Assembly: GCA_902799355.1 (NCBI GenBank)
Contig: CADCAG010000005.1
Span: 27,851 to 91,850 of the forward strand
Direction: 5' to 3'
Source: an uncultured Bacteroidales bacterium
GTDB taxonomy: Bacteria; Bacteroidota; Bacteroidia; Bacteroidales; Bacteroidaceae
DNA: 64,000 bases
The notes beneath the pieces were generated by a model. The model did not search any database, was not told the DNA's origin, and saw nothing but the letters and a program-made list of their open reading frames with translations. Both the position numbers and the translations under genes were made by a program. Positions 24,918-33,276 of the stretch are shown one piece after another. The stretch's first letter is position 1. The number at the start of each line of letters is the position of its first letter.

Positions 24918-26423
24918 ATGAAAACAAAACATGTAAGATATTTGTTCAGCGTTGTGCTGGCACTGTGGGCTTCGGCCCTCAGTGCCCAGTCACACTGGAC
25001 ATGTGACATCAACGCATATCAATATGATATGACGGTGTATTATGATTTGCAGACGAACGGCACAGCTATTGCCGACTGGGGCAACTTCGAGGTTGCAGCA
25101 TTTGTCGGTGATGAGTGTCGCGGCGTAGGCGAGACCATGGCGGCTATTGTCAACGAAGCAACCGTACATTATGGTTATCTGCGTGTGCGTAGCAATGCGT
25201 CAGCAGGCGGTGAAACGGTATCTTTCAAGGTCTATGTCAAGAACGCCAACAAAGAGGTTGCCATAGGGAGTGATGCCAACATCACGTTTACACCCAACGG
25301 AGCTGAGGGTCTTCCCTCCTCACCGAAGGTGTTCAACATCAGTGTGTATCAACTGTCATTCCCCGCTACTATCGTAGGCGGTACTGTCTATGGAGCTGGT
25401 TCGTATTATGTAGGGTCACAAGCTACGGCAAGAGCGGTAGCTGACAACTACTACACCTTTACGAAGTGGATTGACGATGCAGGAGTAGCCATAATGGACA
25501 ATCCGTATACGGTTACCATGACGAAAGACCTGACACTGTCACCTGTCTTCACGCCAGTATCATTCACTATTAGCTACGACTTAAAGGGCGGTGCACTGGC
25601 TGACGGTATCACCAATCCCACAAACTACACCATCGAGAGTGAGGACTTTACGCTGAACAATCCCACGAAGTACGGATATGACTTCCTGGGATGGACAGGT
25701 ACCGATCTCACAGCTCCCACCCTGCAAGTGACGGTGGTAAAGGGCAGCTATGACAACCGCAGTTACACAGCACAGTGGCAGCCTATAGCCTACCCCATCA
25801 CCTATGACCTTGCCGGTGGTACGGTGGAACTGGACAATCCTGAGAATTACACCATCGAGAGTGAGACCTTCACGTTGACCAATCCGACACGTAAGGGATA
25901 CACCTTCGCAGGATGGACAGGAACAGGTATTGACGGTAAGGCTATGACGGTGACGATTGCCAAGGGTAGCTCAGGCGCTCTCGCTTATACGGCAACATGG
26001 ACGCCTATCACTTACACCATCACCTACGATCTGGATGGTGGTATGTGGAGAGAAGGTTATGCAACGAACCCCACAAGCTATACCATAGAGACCGAAGCCA
26101 TCTACCTGGTTAACCCAAGGAAGAGCGGTTTCTCTTTCGCCGGTTGGACGGGTACGGGGCTCACCGAACCTACCTTCATGGTTTCTATTCCCAAGGGCAG
26201 CACGGGCGACTACTCCTTCAAGGCAACGTGGTCTGACCAGCTGTTGATGGGCGATGTCAATGGTGACGGTATCATCTCTGCCGTCGACGCGAACTTGTGT
26301 GTCGAGTATCTGCTGAATGGCAGTGCTCCCGACTTCAATGCTGATGCTGCTGATATGGACAAGAACGGTTCAGTTACAGAGGCTGATGTTACTGCAATTA
26401 TTAACAAAATCTTAAATCCTTAA
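24918..26423 (+). CDS. Secreted InlB-repeat protein with C-terminal dockerin-like domain
   Basis: A 501-residue exported protein; the signal peptide ends near ALSAQS. Residues ~30-150 are a beta module with FEVAAFVGDECRGVGET, matching the module near the end of the preceding 2110-residue protein. Residues ~155-215 and three further units to ~435 are InlB/Listeria-Bacteroides repeats (TYDLAGGTVELDNPENYTIE, GYTFAGWTGTGIDGKAM). The last ~60 residues form a type I dockerin-like pair of calcium loops: GDVNGDGIISAVDANL, then ADMDKNGSVTEADVTAIINK. Both loops carry the D-x-N/D-x-D/N-G pattern. Dockerins bind cohesins, and the next gene, four bases downstream, begins with a cohesin-like domain. The interaction is inference. 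Confidence 0.8.
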   Translation: MKTKHVRYLFSVVLALWASALSAQSHWTCDINAYQYDMTVYYDLQTNGTAIADWGNFEVAAFVGDECRGVGETMAAIVNEATVHYGYLRVRSNASAGGETVSFKVYVKNANKEVAIGSDANITFTPNGAEGLPSSPKVFNISVYQLSFPATIVGGTVYGAGSYYVGSQATARAVADNYYTFTKWIDDAGVAIMDNPYTVTMTKDLTLSPVFTPVSFTISYDLKGGALADGITNPTNYTIESEDFTLNNPTKYGYDFLGWTGTDLTAPTLQVTVVKGSYDNRSYTAQWQPIAYPITYDLAGGTVELDNPENYTIESETFTLTNPTRKGYTFAGWTGTGIDGKAMTVTIAKGSSGALAYTATWTPITYTITYDLDGGMWREGYATNPTSYTIETEAIYLVNPRKSGFSFAGWTGTGLTEPTFMVSIPKGSTGDYSFKATWSDQLLMGDVNGDGIISAVDANLCVEYLLNGSAPDFNADAADMDKNGSVTEADVTAIINKILNP

Positions 26424-26427
26424 TTCC

Positions 26428-28299
26428 ATGAAGAAGAATTTGATACTATTCTTAACCTTATTCTTGGGGTTAAAGACAATGGCTGCTGTGGAACCGACAG
26501 TTTCACTTTCAGACCTGAAGATGAAGCCTGGCACAGAGGCCACAGTTTCTATGGAACTGCAGAATGCCGACTATGCCATCACCTCTTTGCAGGGCGACTT
26601 CGTCCTGCCAGAAGGTGTTACAGTATCGGATGTCACACTGGTTAGCAGCCGTTTTAAGACGAATAATTCTGTAGTGTCACATGTCGTCAATGCTAACGCA
26701 CAACGTTTCGTAGTTACAGCCAACAAGGAATATGGTGCTATAGCATCGGTCGATGGTACATCAGGCGCTGTCATCTCTTTCAAGGTGAAGGTTGCTGAGA
26801 ATGTAGCGTATGGCAAGTACTCCATAGGCATTGCCAATGTAGAACTGGGCGATGCACAGTTCAAGTCGCATTATGCAGGATGTACAGCCACACTGTCGGT
26901 ATATGACGAGTTTACCGTGACTGCCAAGGCTGCCGATGCGCAAATGGGTACCGTCACTGGTTCAGGCACCTTCGAATATGGCGAGGAGGCGACCGTCACG
27001 GCTACTGCCAATGAGGGTTATCACTTCGTGAGTTGGTCTGCTAACGGCGTTATCGTATCAGTGTCTGACACCTATACGTTTACTGTTGGTGAAAACATCA
27101 CGCTGACGGCTACGTTCGCTCCAAACATGTACACCCTGACTTTCGTACTGAACAACGGTGAAGAGAATGTGGTCAAGACGCAGAACTACGGTACTGAGCT
27201 AAAGGCTCCGGAGAATCTGAAGAAGACAGGTTACAGTTTCAGTGGATGGAGTCCTGAGGTTCCTGCGACAGTTCCTGCTGGAAACATGACGTACACTGCT
27301 CAGTGGACGATCAATCAGTACAGCATGACCTTCGTGCTGAACAATGGTGAAGAGAACATCGTCATCAAGCAGGACTACGCTACTGAGCTTGTCGCTCCTA
27401 TTCCCACCAAGGAAGGCCATACGTTCGCAGGATGGGACAAAGCAGTTCCGGCCACCATTCCTGCTGAGGACATGACGTTCAATGCCACATGGTCTGTCAA
27501 GCAGTACACCATGACCTTCAAATTGAACAATGGTAAGCCTAACGTTGTAAAGACCCTGGACTTCGGTTCTGAGCTGAAGGCTCCTGAGAATGTGGAGAAG
27601 ACAGGATATGTCCTCACCGGTTGGGATCCAGAGCTGCCAGCAACAGTTCCAAGTGGCGACATGATCTTTGAGGCTGTTTGGGCACCGGAAGTGTACGCCA
27701 TCACCTATAACCTTGCTGGCGGTCAACTGGCAGAGGGTGACACCAACCCAGACACGTACACCATTGAGAGTGACGCTATCACGCTGAAGAACCCGACACG
27801 TGAGGGCTACACCTTCGCTGGTTGGACGGGTACAGGTATTGAGGGCTCCTCTATGGAGGTGACCATCGCCAAGGGTAGCATGGGAGCCCGTACGTACACT
27901 GCTACGTGGACACCTATCACCTACACTATCAGCTATGAATTAGCCGGTGGTCAGTTGGCACAGGGCGAGTCGAACCCTGGCACGTATACCATCGAGAGTG
28001 ACGCTATCACGCTGAAGAACCCGACACGTGAGGGTCACGACTTCATAGGTTGGACGGGTACTGGCCTTACTGAGGCGACCATGACAGTGACTATCGCCAA
28101 GGGAAGCATCGGCAACCGCACGTACACGGCCACATGGAAAGAGGCCACAGGCATCCAGCACATCTTCAGCGACAGTAAGACCGTCAATGTCTATACCGTC
28201 TCTGGTGCATTAGTAGGTCGCGACATGACTGCTGACGAGGTGCTCCAGCTCAAGCGTGGCATCTATGTCATCAATGGCAGAAAGATTACTGTCAGATAA
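26428..28299 (+). CDS. Secreted protein with cohesin-like domain and InlB (Listeria-Bacteroides) repeats
   Basis: A 623-residue exported protein; signal peptide MKKNLILFLTLFLGLKTMAA. Residues ~22-160 look like a cohesin-type beta-sandwich: VSLSDLKMKPGTEATVSMEL at the start and GAVISFKVKVAENVAYGKYS at the end, with the family's alternating strand pattern. One divergent InlB module follows (GYHFVSWSANGV), then tandem ~70-76-residue repeats (YSFSGWSPEVPATVPAGN, HTFAGWDKAVPATIPAED, YTFAGWTGTGIEGSSM, HDFIGWTGTGLTEATM). The last ~45 residues (VNVYTVSGALVGRDM, LKRGIYVINGRKITVR) resemble a Prevotella/T9SS sorting tail. It is the last gene of the operon and is followed by a terminator. A surface anchor for the dockerin-bearing neighbour is an attractive but untested idea. 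Confidence 0.75.
   Translation: MKKNLILFLTLFLGLKTMAAVEPTVSLSDLKMKPGTEATVSMELQNADYAITSLQGDFVLPEGVTVSDVTLVSSRFKTNNSVVSHVVNANAQRFVVTANKEYGAIASVDGTSGAVISFKVKVAENVAYGKYSIGIANVELGDAQFKSHYAGCTATLSVYDEFTVTAKAADAQMGTVTGSGTFEYGEEATVTATANEGYHFVSWSANGVIVSVSDTYTFTVGENITLTATFAPNMYTLTFVLNNGEENVVKTQNYGTELKAPENLKKTGYSFSGWSPEVPATVPAGNMTYTAQWTINQYSMTFVLNNGEENIVIKQDYATELVAPIPTKEGHTFAGWDKAVPATIPAEDMTFNATWSVKQYTMTFKLNNGKPNVVKTLDFGSELKAPENVEKTGYVLTGWDPELPATVPSGDMIFEAVWAPEVYAITYNLAGGQLAEGDTNPDTYTIESDAITLKNPTREGYTFAGWTGTGIEGSSMEVTIAKGSMGARTYTATWTPITYTISYELAGGQLAQGESNPGTYTIESDAITLKNPTREGHDFIGWTGTGLTEATMTVTIAKGSIGNRTYTATWKEATGIQHIFSDSKTVNVYTVSGALVGRDMTADEVLQLKRGIYVINGRKITVR
27766..28034 (+). repeat. Near-identical DNA repeat inside the InlB-repeat gene
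   Basis: A 41-base stretch is identical at 27766-27806 and 27994-28034, 228 bases (76 codons) apart, inside two adjacent InlB-type repeats. The identity is higher than between the other repeats of this gene, indicating recent duplication or conversion. Confidence 0.85.
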
Positions 28300-28324
28300 A
28301 ACACTATCATTAACCTATTCCAAG

Positions 28325-28362
28325 CAGGTGCATTACAGATAAATGTAGTGTACCTGTTTTTT
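28325..28362 (+). terminator. Rho-independent terminator after secreted-protein operon
   Basis: Arms CAGGTGCATTACA and TGTAGTGTACCTG (two G-U pairs) around GATAAA, followed directly by six T. It lies 26 bases after the last stop of the four-gene operon. Confidence 0.88.
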
Positions 28363-28380
28363 ATGTAGTTTTTGTTAGCC

Positions 28381-28421
28381 ATTGTTAACGATTTACTTTT
28401 TTTGTATTAAATATTGTTAAC
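28381..28421. repeat. Direct repeat pair upstream of fimbrial operon
   Basis: ATTGTTAAC occurs at 28381-28389 and 28413-28421, 32 bases (about three helical turns) apart, upstream of the fimbrial promoter. It could be a pair of regulator sites; GTTAAC is itself palindromic. Confidence 0.4.
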
Positions 28422-28428
28422 ATGTGAC

Positions 28429-28458
28429 TAATAATAGGTGTGTATTGTTCTATTATTA
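28429..28458. promoter_or_regulatory. Inverted repeat over the -33 region of the fimbrial promoter
   Basis: TAATAATAG (28429-28437) and CTATTATTA (28450-28458) are perfect nine-base inverted arms with a 12-base spacer. They cover the place where the -33 element should be, a position expected of an operator. Confidence 0.5.
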
Positions 28459-28470
28459 AGAAAAATTTTC

Positions 28471-28478
28471 TAATTTTG
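28471..28478 (+). promoter_or_regulatory. Promoter -7 box of the fimbrial operon
   Basis: TAATTTTG fits TAnnTTTG and lies 44 bases before ATG 28523. The -33 element is poor, which fits a regulated promoter. Confidence 0.7.
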
Positions 28479-28522
28479 CACATATTGTCGAACAACCTTT
28501 ACAATCAATCAGAAAACTGTAG

Positions 28523-29791
28523 ATGTATAAAGCAGTAATACATATAATAAAAGTAGCATCCATTACCTTACTGTTGGTGTGCCACGTGTTAGCTGTCAGA
28601 GGCCAACAACCATTCCACATGACAATAGGTAACAACTTGCTATACGACGCTACGCTGACGCCCAATCTCCGTATCGGCATTAGGCTCGCAGAGCACTGGT
28701 CGGCAGGACTTACCGCAGGGTACCGGCCTTGGCCTACCGATGACGAGACCAATACCAAGTGGCGGCATCTGCTGCTTTCTCCCGACATCCGGTACTGGTT
28801 CAAGGGGGTGAACACGGGACATTTCATCGGGGGCAACCTCATATACGCCCACTACAACATAGCTAATGTAGATCCCATCATCTACAATGCAGCTAAAGAT
28901 ATTCGACGTCAGGGAGACCTTGGCGCCGTTGGTGCTTTTTATGGATACTCGTGGCCATTGGGGCGTTATTGGAACATCGAGGCACAGATAGGAGCCGCTG
29001 TGGCTTACACCAAATATTCGGCTTATGCCTGCGGACATTGCGGTAAGAAACTGAAGGACGACAGCAAGGTGCTGTTGATGCCTCAGGCCGCCCTGTCGGT
29101 GGTTTACAACATACCTGGTCGTCCACGCAAGACCAAAGAGGAGCCACAGATTATCATCGAGGAACCGATAGCAGAGCCACAGATAGAGCTGCCAGTAAGA
29201 CCTGCTCCTGAACCTGTTTTCGAGGAGCCCGTTGTGGTTGAACAGAAGTCGGAGCCTGTCATTGCCAAAACAAAAGTCAGAGACACCCTGTATGTCCACT
29301 TCCCCTGGAGCAAGAGTGTGCTTAGCGAAGACTTCCGTGAGAACCGCGAGACCCTGCAGCGCATCATCGATGCCACCCGCGAGTCGGCAAGCAATGGCAA
29401 CATGACCATCAAGAAGATACAGATTGTGGGTTTGGCATCTGTAGAGGGTAACACAGCATATAACGAGCGCTTGGCCCATAACCGTGCCCTGGCTCTGAAG
29501 AAATATGTGCAGCAGCACGTAGACCTACCTGACGAGAAGTTCGAGATTGTCGGTGGCGGCGAAGCATGGGAGTGGTTCCGCAAGCAACTGGTGGAGAATG
29601 TCGACCAGCGTCCCGACCTGAAGCGCGCTATCGAAATCATCGACACTGCCCCCAATGTCAACAACCGCAAGTGGCGCCTGCACGTCATGAACCACGGACA
29701 GACATGGGAGTACATCCGCCGTCACATCCTGAAGAATCAGCGTAACTCTGGCTACATCATCGTCTACTACGAAGACGACGAAAAGCAGTAA
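28523..29791 (+). CDS. DUF3575 / OmpA-like outer-membrane protein of the fimbrial operon
   Basis: A 422-residue exported protein. The signal peptide ends around VRGQQ. Residues ~30-195 form a DUF3575-type outer-membrane beta-barrel (IGNNLLYDATLTPNLRIGI, WSAGLTAGYRPWP, VGAFYGYSWPLGRYWNIEAQ). A proline/glutamate-rich linker follows (~200-250), rich in P-E-P-V-like segments. The C-terminal ~170 residues are an OmpA-like peptidoglycan-binding region (VHFPWSKSVLSEDFRENRET, IQIVGLASVEGNTAYNERLA, HNRALALKKYV). DUF3575 proteins commonly open Bacteroidales fimbrillin operons, so this may anchor or help assemble the fimbria. It has its own regulated-looking promoter, and five fimbrillin-type genes follow. 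Confidence 0.82.
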   Translation: MYKAVIHIIKVASITLLLVCHVLAVRGQQPFHMTIGNNLLYDATLTPNLRIGIRLAEHWSAGLTAGYRPWPTDDETNTKWRHLLLSPDIRYWFKGVNTGHFIGGNLIYAHYNIANVDPIIYNAAKDIRRQGDLGAVGAFYGYSWPLGRYWNIEAQIGAAVAYTKYSAYACGHCGKKLKDDSKVLLMPQAALSVVYNIPGRPRKTKEEPQIIIEEPIAEPQIELPVRPAPEPVFEEPVVVEQKSEPVIAKTKVRDTLYVHFPWSKSVLSEDFRENRETLQRIIDATRESASNGNMTIKKIQIVGLASVEGNTAYNERLAHNRALALKKYVQQHVDLPDEKFEIVGGGEAWEWFRKQLVENVDQRPDLKRAIEIIDTAPNVNNRKWRLHVMNHGQTWEYIRRHILKNQRNSGYIIVYYEDDEKQ

Positions 29792-29847
29792 CGTACTGAT
29801 TTAGAAACAATAAAAATCAAATAATAATAACAAAAAACCAAACAACG

Positions 29848-32067
29848 ATGAAAAAGTATTTCAGTTATGCTTTGTCGGGTGCGATAGCACTTGTAAGCAT
29901 GTATGTCTTCACAGCTTGCTCGTCTTCTGACGACACTTTGGCTGAACAACCGAAGGAGACGAATCCCAACTACAATCCCGACACTGGCGAGGTGTTGACT
30001 AAGTTCGTCTTTAACGTTGCTACCGGCAACACCACTCGTCAGACATCAGCGGCTACGCAAGCTACCAGCTCTGATGTTTTCCGTGGTATCAATAGTGCAG
30101 TGCTTCTGTCGTTTAAGCAAGCTGATGACAGCAAGCACATTTCAGCGGCAACTACCGCAGACAAGCGTTACGACCTGGAAAGCATTATGTCTTCTGGAAG
30201 CATTGACCAAACTAATTCACACCGCGTCATTGAGACTTCGCTGCCTCTGAACACCAACTCGTTGATTTTATATGGAAAAGCCATCCAGCCCACTCCGGCA
30301 GACTACGAAGCGTATGGTCACCTGGAGGATTTCACCATTGCTGACCCTACAGCTACAGGCCTTGACATGAGCAAGACCAATATTGAGTTGGCTTCACGCA
30401 TCAATGGCAATCTGGATAATTACCAGAAGATTGGAAACCTGCTGGGTGGTATCCTTACCTGTATCATGCACTCCAACCTTGATGGTGACCACAAAAGCGC
30501 TGTCACTTTCCAGGGAAATCCTGTTGTTTACCCTGATGGCATTTATTGGTCTTCCTATGCAAATCCGGGAGGCACAAGTCCTGTAACTCCTGCTCACGAC
30601 CTCTATGCTTTGGAGAAAAAGCTGGCTGACGTCTACAAGGAGATGACAAACATTCGCGATACTGAAGGTGAACTTCGTGGCGGCTGTGCACATAGCCTTA
30701 TTTACACTATTCAGGCAATCTGGTCTGTCATCAATGAGATACGTGCCGCCCAGCCATTCTGCAAAGAAGAGGCTGTTGCTCAAGCACTTGCTAATCATAT
30801 CCATAACCGTATAGGAAATTATTTCAACGGTACTGTTCCTACCACTGGCGCAGAAGTAACAGGTGTCAGCATTAAGACTGCTACTGATCAAATCATATCT
30901 GCCTTTGCAGCAGACACGGCTTGGCCTACCGAAGCTGGTACAAAACCATCAAGTTTTTCGAGCATCAGTAGCTTAAATCTGAACCAATTCCCTGAAGAAA
31001 TGTATCATTTGCCTGCAGGTGCAGCACATTATAAGTTTGATAGTACAAAACAACAGTTCATATATCAACAGGACTACAATACCAGTGCTGTGGGTGGCGG
31101 ATCTTTCAACGTCACAAGCTACTATTATCCTGCAGAGCTTTGCTATTTCGGCAACAGTCCTATCCGTACTGCAAGCGCTCAGGTAAGACCTGCTGATTAT
31201 CCTAATGGCGTGTCCACATGGAAGAATGATGCCAGCTGGAACTCTAACTGGAGCGGCACCCATGTGGTTTCCTCCACACAGGCTGTTGCCATGAAGAACA
31301 ATATCAACTATGGCACCTCACTGCTGAAGACAACAGTACAATATGGTGCGGCAATCATTTATGACAACAACCACAATATCCAGCATTACAAGGATAATAC
31401 TATCGCGCCCACAGACGAGCCCAACAAGGCTATCACTGTTGGTGCAACAAGTTTCCAGCTGAAAGGCATTCTCATTGGTGGACAGTCAAAGAAGGTGGGT
31501 TGGAACTACCTGCCAAAGGCTGTTACAGCTCCTGAAACGAACCCCGTAGGCTATGTCTACGACAATGTATTGGCCAGTACAAGCATTCCTAAAACCGAAA
31601 AATCAGATCCCAACTATACACTGGTGTTTGATAACTTCAATGCCACAGCAGCCAATGCTAGCCCTAGCCAACCCCAAGATAAGGTATATGTTGCTTTGGA
31701 ATTGATTAACAATACTGGCGAGGACTTCTATGGTGAGCATGGTCTCATACGCAATGAAGGAACATTCTACCTGATTGGTGAGCTTGATCCTGCTTCCAAG
31801 GCACCCACATGGGCTGACTCAGATCACCCACTGCCTCCATACAATGCTGATGGCACAACCAACAAGGTATCTCGTGTATTCATTCAGGACTATATGACCT
31901 CTGTCAACTTCAAGATAGGCGAATACTCTCTGCAGCATGCCTACCTGACAGTGCCTGATTTGCGCTACAGCGCCCTGACACTCGGTCTCTCAGTAGATAT
32001 GAACTGGGAAACAGGTATCGACTTCGGAGATATTGTTATTGGTGGTGGCGAGATTACTACACCATAA
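29848..32067 (+). CDS. Mfa1-like major fimbrillin (lipoprotein)
   Basis: A 739-residue lipoprotein precursor; lipobox YVFTAC with Cys24. The mature N-terminus, with FVFNVATGNTTRQTSAAT, has the basic residue expected where fimbrillins are trimmed before donor-strand polymerisation. The central and C-terminal halves follow the Mfa1 layout: YYYPAELCYFGNSPIRTASA, an INYGTSLLKTTVQYGAAIIY strand, GILIGGQSKKVGWNYLP, VYVALELINNTGEDFYGEHG and a closing YLTVPDLRYSALTLGLSVDM. It is likely the shaft subunit. Its closest relative in the window is the product at 33277. A strong hairpin separates it from the next gene, which would allow higher expression of this subunit than of those downstream. Confidence 0.82.
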   Translation: MKKYFSYALSGAIALVSMYVFTACSSSDDTLAEQPKETNPNYNPDTGEVLTKFVFNVATGNTTRQTSAATQATSSDVFRGINSAVLLSFKQADDSKHISAATTADKRYDLESIMSSGSIDQTNSHRVIETSLPLNTNSLILYGKAIQPTPADYEAYGHLEDFTIADPTATGLDMSKTNIELASRINGNLDNYQKIGNLLGGILTCIMHSNLDGDHKSAVTFQGNPVVYPDGIYWSSYANPGGTSPVTPAHDLYALEKKLADVYKEMTNIRDTEGELRGGCAHSLIYTIQAIWSVINEIRAAQPFCKEEAVAQALANHIHNRIGNYFNGTVPTTGAEVTGVSIKTATDQIISAFAADTAWPTEAGTKPSSFSSISSLNLNQFPEEMYHLPAGAAHYKFDSTKQQFIYQQDYNTSAVGGGSFNVTSYYYPAELCYFGNSPIRTASAQVRPADYPNGVSTWKNDASWNSNWSGTHVVSSTQAVAMKNNINYGTSLLKTTVQYGAAIIYDNNHNIQHYKDNTIAPTDEPNKAITVGATSFQLKGILIGGQSKKVGWNYLPKAVTAPETNPVGYVYDNVLASTSIPKTEKSDPNYTLVFDNFNATAANASPSQPQDKVYVALELINNTGEDFYGEHGLIRNEGTFYLIGELDPASKAPTWADSDHPLPPYNADGTTNKVSRVFIQDYMTSVNFKIGEYSLQHAYLTVPDLRYSALTLGLSVDMNWETGIDFGDIVIGGGEITTP

Positions 32068-32088
32068 TATAGCAACTATGCTTCTCTG

Positions 32089-32134
32089 CTCTTCTGCCGG
32101 AATCGTGCCTTATAAAGCACTTCCGGCGGAAGAG
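32089..32134 (+). promoter_or_regulatory. Strong intercistronic hairpin after the major fimbrillin gene
   Basis: Arms CTCTTCTGCCGGAA and TTCCGGCGGAAGAG pair along 14 positions (one T-G), with an inner GTGC/GCAC stem around CTTATAAA. No T-run follows, so it is more likely an mRNA-stabilising or partial-termination structure than a full terminator. Confidence 0.75.
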
Positions 32135-32192
32135 AAGGGAATTCCTAATGCTTGGGCGCGCTAATACATAATTATATAAGAATTATAATTAG

Positions 32193-33248
32193 ATGATGAG
32201 AAAAAGATGTGATTTCGTAGAATGGGGCGTATGCATGTTGTTGATGATGACATGCTTCTCTGCATGTAGCTCTATTGACGACGATCTGTCGAACTGTAAC
32301 GAGGAAGGGCAGTTTCAGACGGACTATCAGCTCAAGCTGGTCACCAATATGACCACCGAGCTGAAGACCCAGCTGACTACCATGACTGAGCTCAGTGTGG
32401 CAGGTTCCTTGGAAACACATCTGAAAAATATCTTCACCGACTTTGCCCACGATGTAGACCTCTCCTTCTATGATACGGACAGCGAACGGGAACGTCTGAA
32501 ACACGACACCCCCATCATGAATGCCAACCAGAAGAGCTATACACTGACACTCCCCATGCGACAGTATCTGCACCTGGCAGTAGCCAACATCGCTGAGAAC
32601 GCTGTGGTGGGTCTGACGGGTGACGAGTACAGCCACACCTCCATGTTAAAACAGAGCATTCCAACAGTGCCTGAAGGCTCTTCCGTCGGCGTCCTGCCCT
32701 CGCATACGACAGGTCTTTTCACCGCCCGTCAAGCTATGGAGGTGCTGGAGGGTGTTGACCAGACGTTCAATGTGCGACTGTATATGGCTAATTGTGCCGC
32801 AACGTTAGTGCTCGATCTCAAAGGACAGACCTACAAGGATATCAAGGTTTACGGTACAGGTTTTGCCAATGAGTTCCACATCAGTGACAGCACCTACGTC
32901 TATCCTACTACGTCACCGCTCATTCGGGCTGACAAAGTGGCTACTTCCAACGACCTGCTGTGTTACTGCACGGTGAACTTCCCTTCACGGGATGCTATCT
33001 TAGCATCAGCACAGCGACGGGCAGGAGAGAAGCCATCTCTCTGGCAACTAAAGGTCTATCTCACAAAAATGGACGATTCAGTCACTGAAACAGTGCTGGA
33101 CATCACCGAACCGCTGAAAGCAGGTGACTTGAAGATTATCAAGGGCTCGCTCGACGACGAGGGTGCCGTCCGGCCATACGACAGCACAGTGGGTGTTAGC
33201 GTCACCCTGGACTGGAACAAAGGCGGGACATACGATCCCGAACTATAA
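32193..33248 (+). CDS. FimB/Mfa2-family fimbrial anchor lipoprotein
   Basis: A 351-residue lipoprotein; the lipobox CFSAC ends at Cys25. It fits the FimB/Mfa2 family, which anchors fimbriae to the outer membrane and limits their length: after a CSSIDDDLSNC start come QLKLVTNMTTEL, the beta-rich QKSYTLTLPMRQYLHLAVAN and FNVRLYMANCAATLVLDLKG, and a final VSVTLDWNKGG. Its position right behind the major fimbrillin matches mfa1-mfa2 order in Porphyromonas. It starts 125 bases after the fimbrillin stop, with the intercistronic hairpin between them, and 28 bases precede the next gene. Confidence 0.85.
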   Translation: MMRKRCDFVEWGVCMLLMMTCFSACSSIDDDLSNCNEEGQFQTDYQLKLVTNMTTELKTQLTTMTELSVAGSLETHLKNIFTDFAHDVDLSFYDTDSERERLKHDTPIMNANQKSYTLTLPMRQYLHLAVANIAENAVVGLTGDEYSHTSMLKQSIPTVPEGSSVGVLPSHTTGLFTARQAMEVLEGVDQTFNVRLYMANCAATLVLDLKGQTYKDIKVYGTGFANEFHISDSTYVYPTTSPLIRADKVATSNDLLCYCTVNFPSRDAILASAQRRAGEKPSLWQLKVYLTKMDDSVTETVLDITEPLKAGDLKIIKGSLDDEGAVRPYDSTVGVSVTLDWNKGGTYDPEL

Positions 33249-33276
33249 CCACTGTATTATATAAATAGGTACGCGC

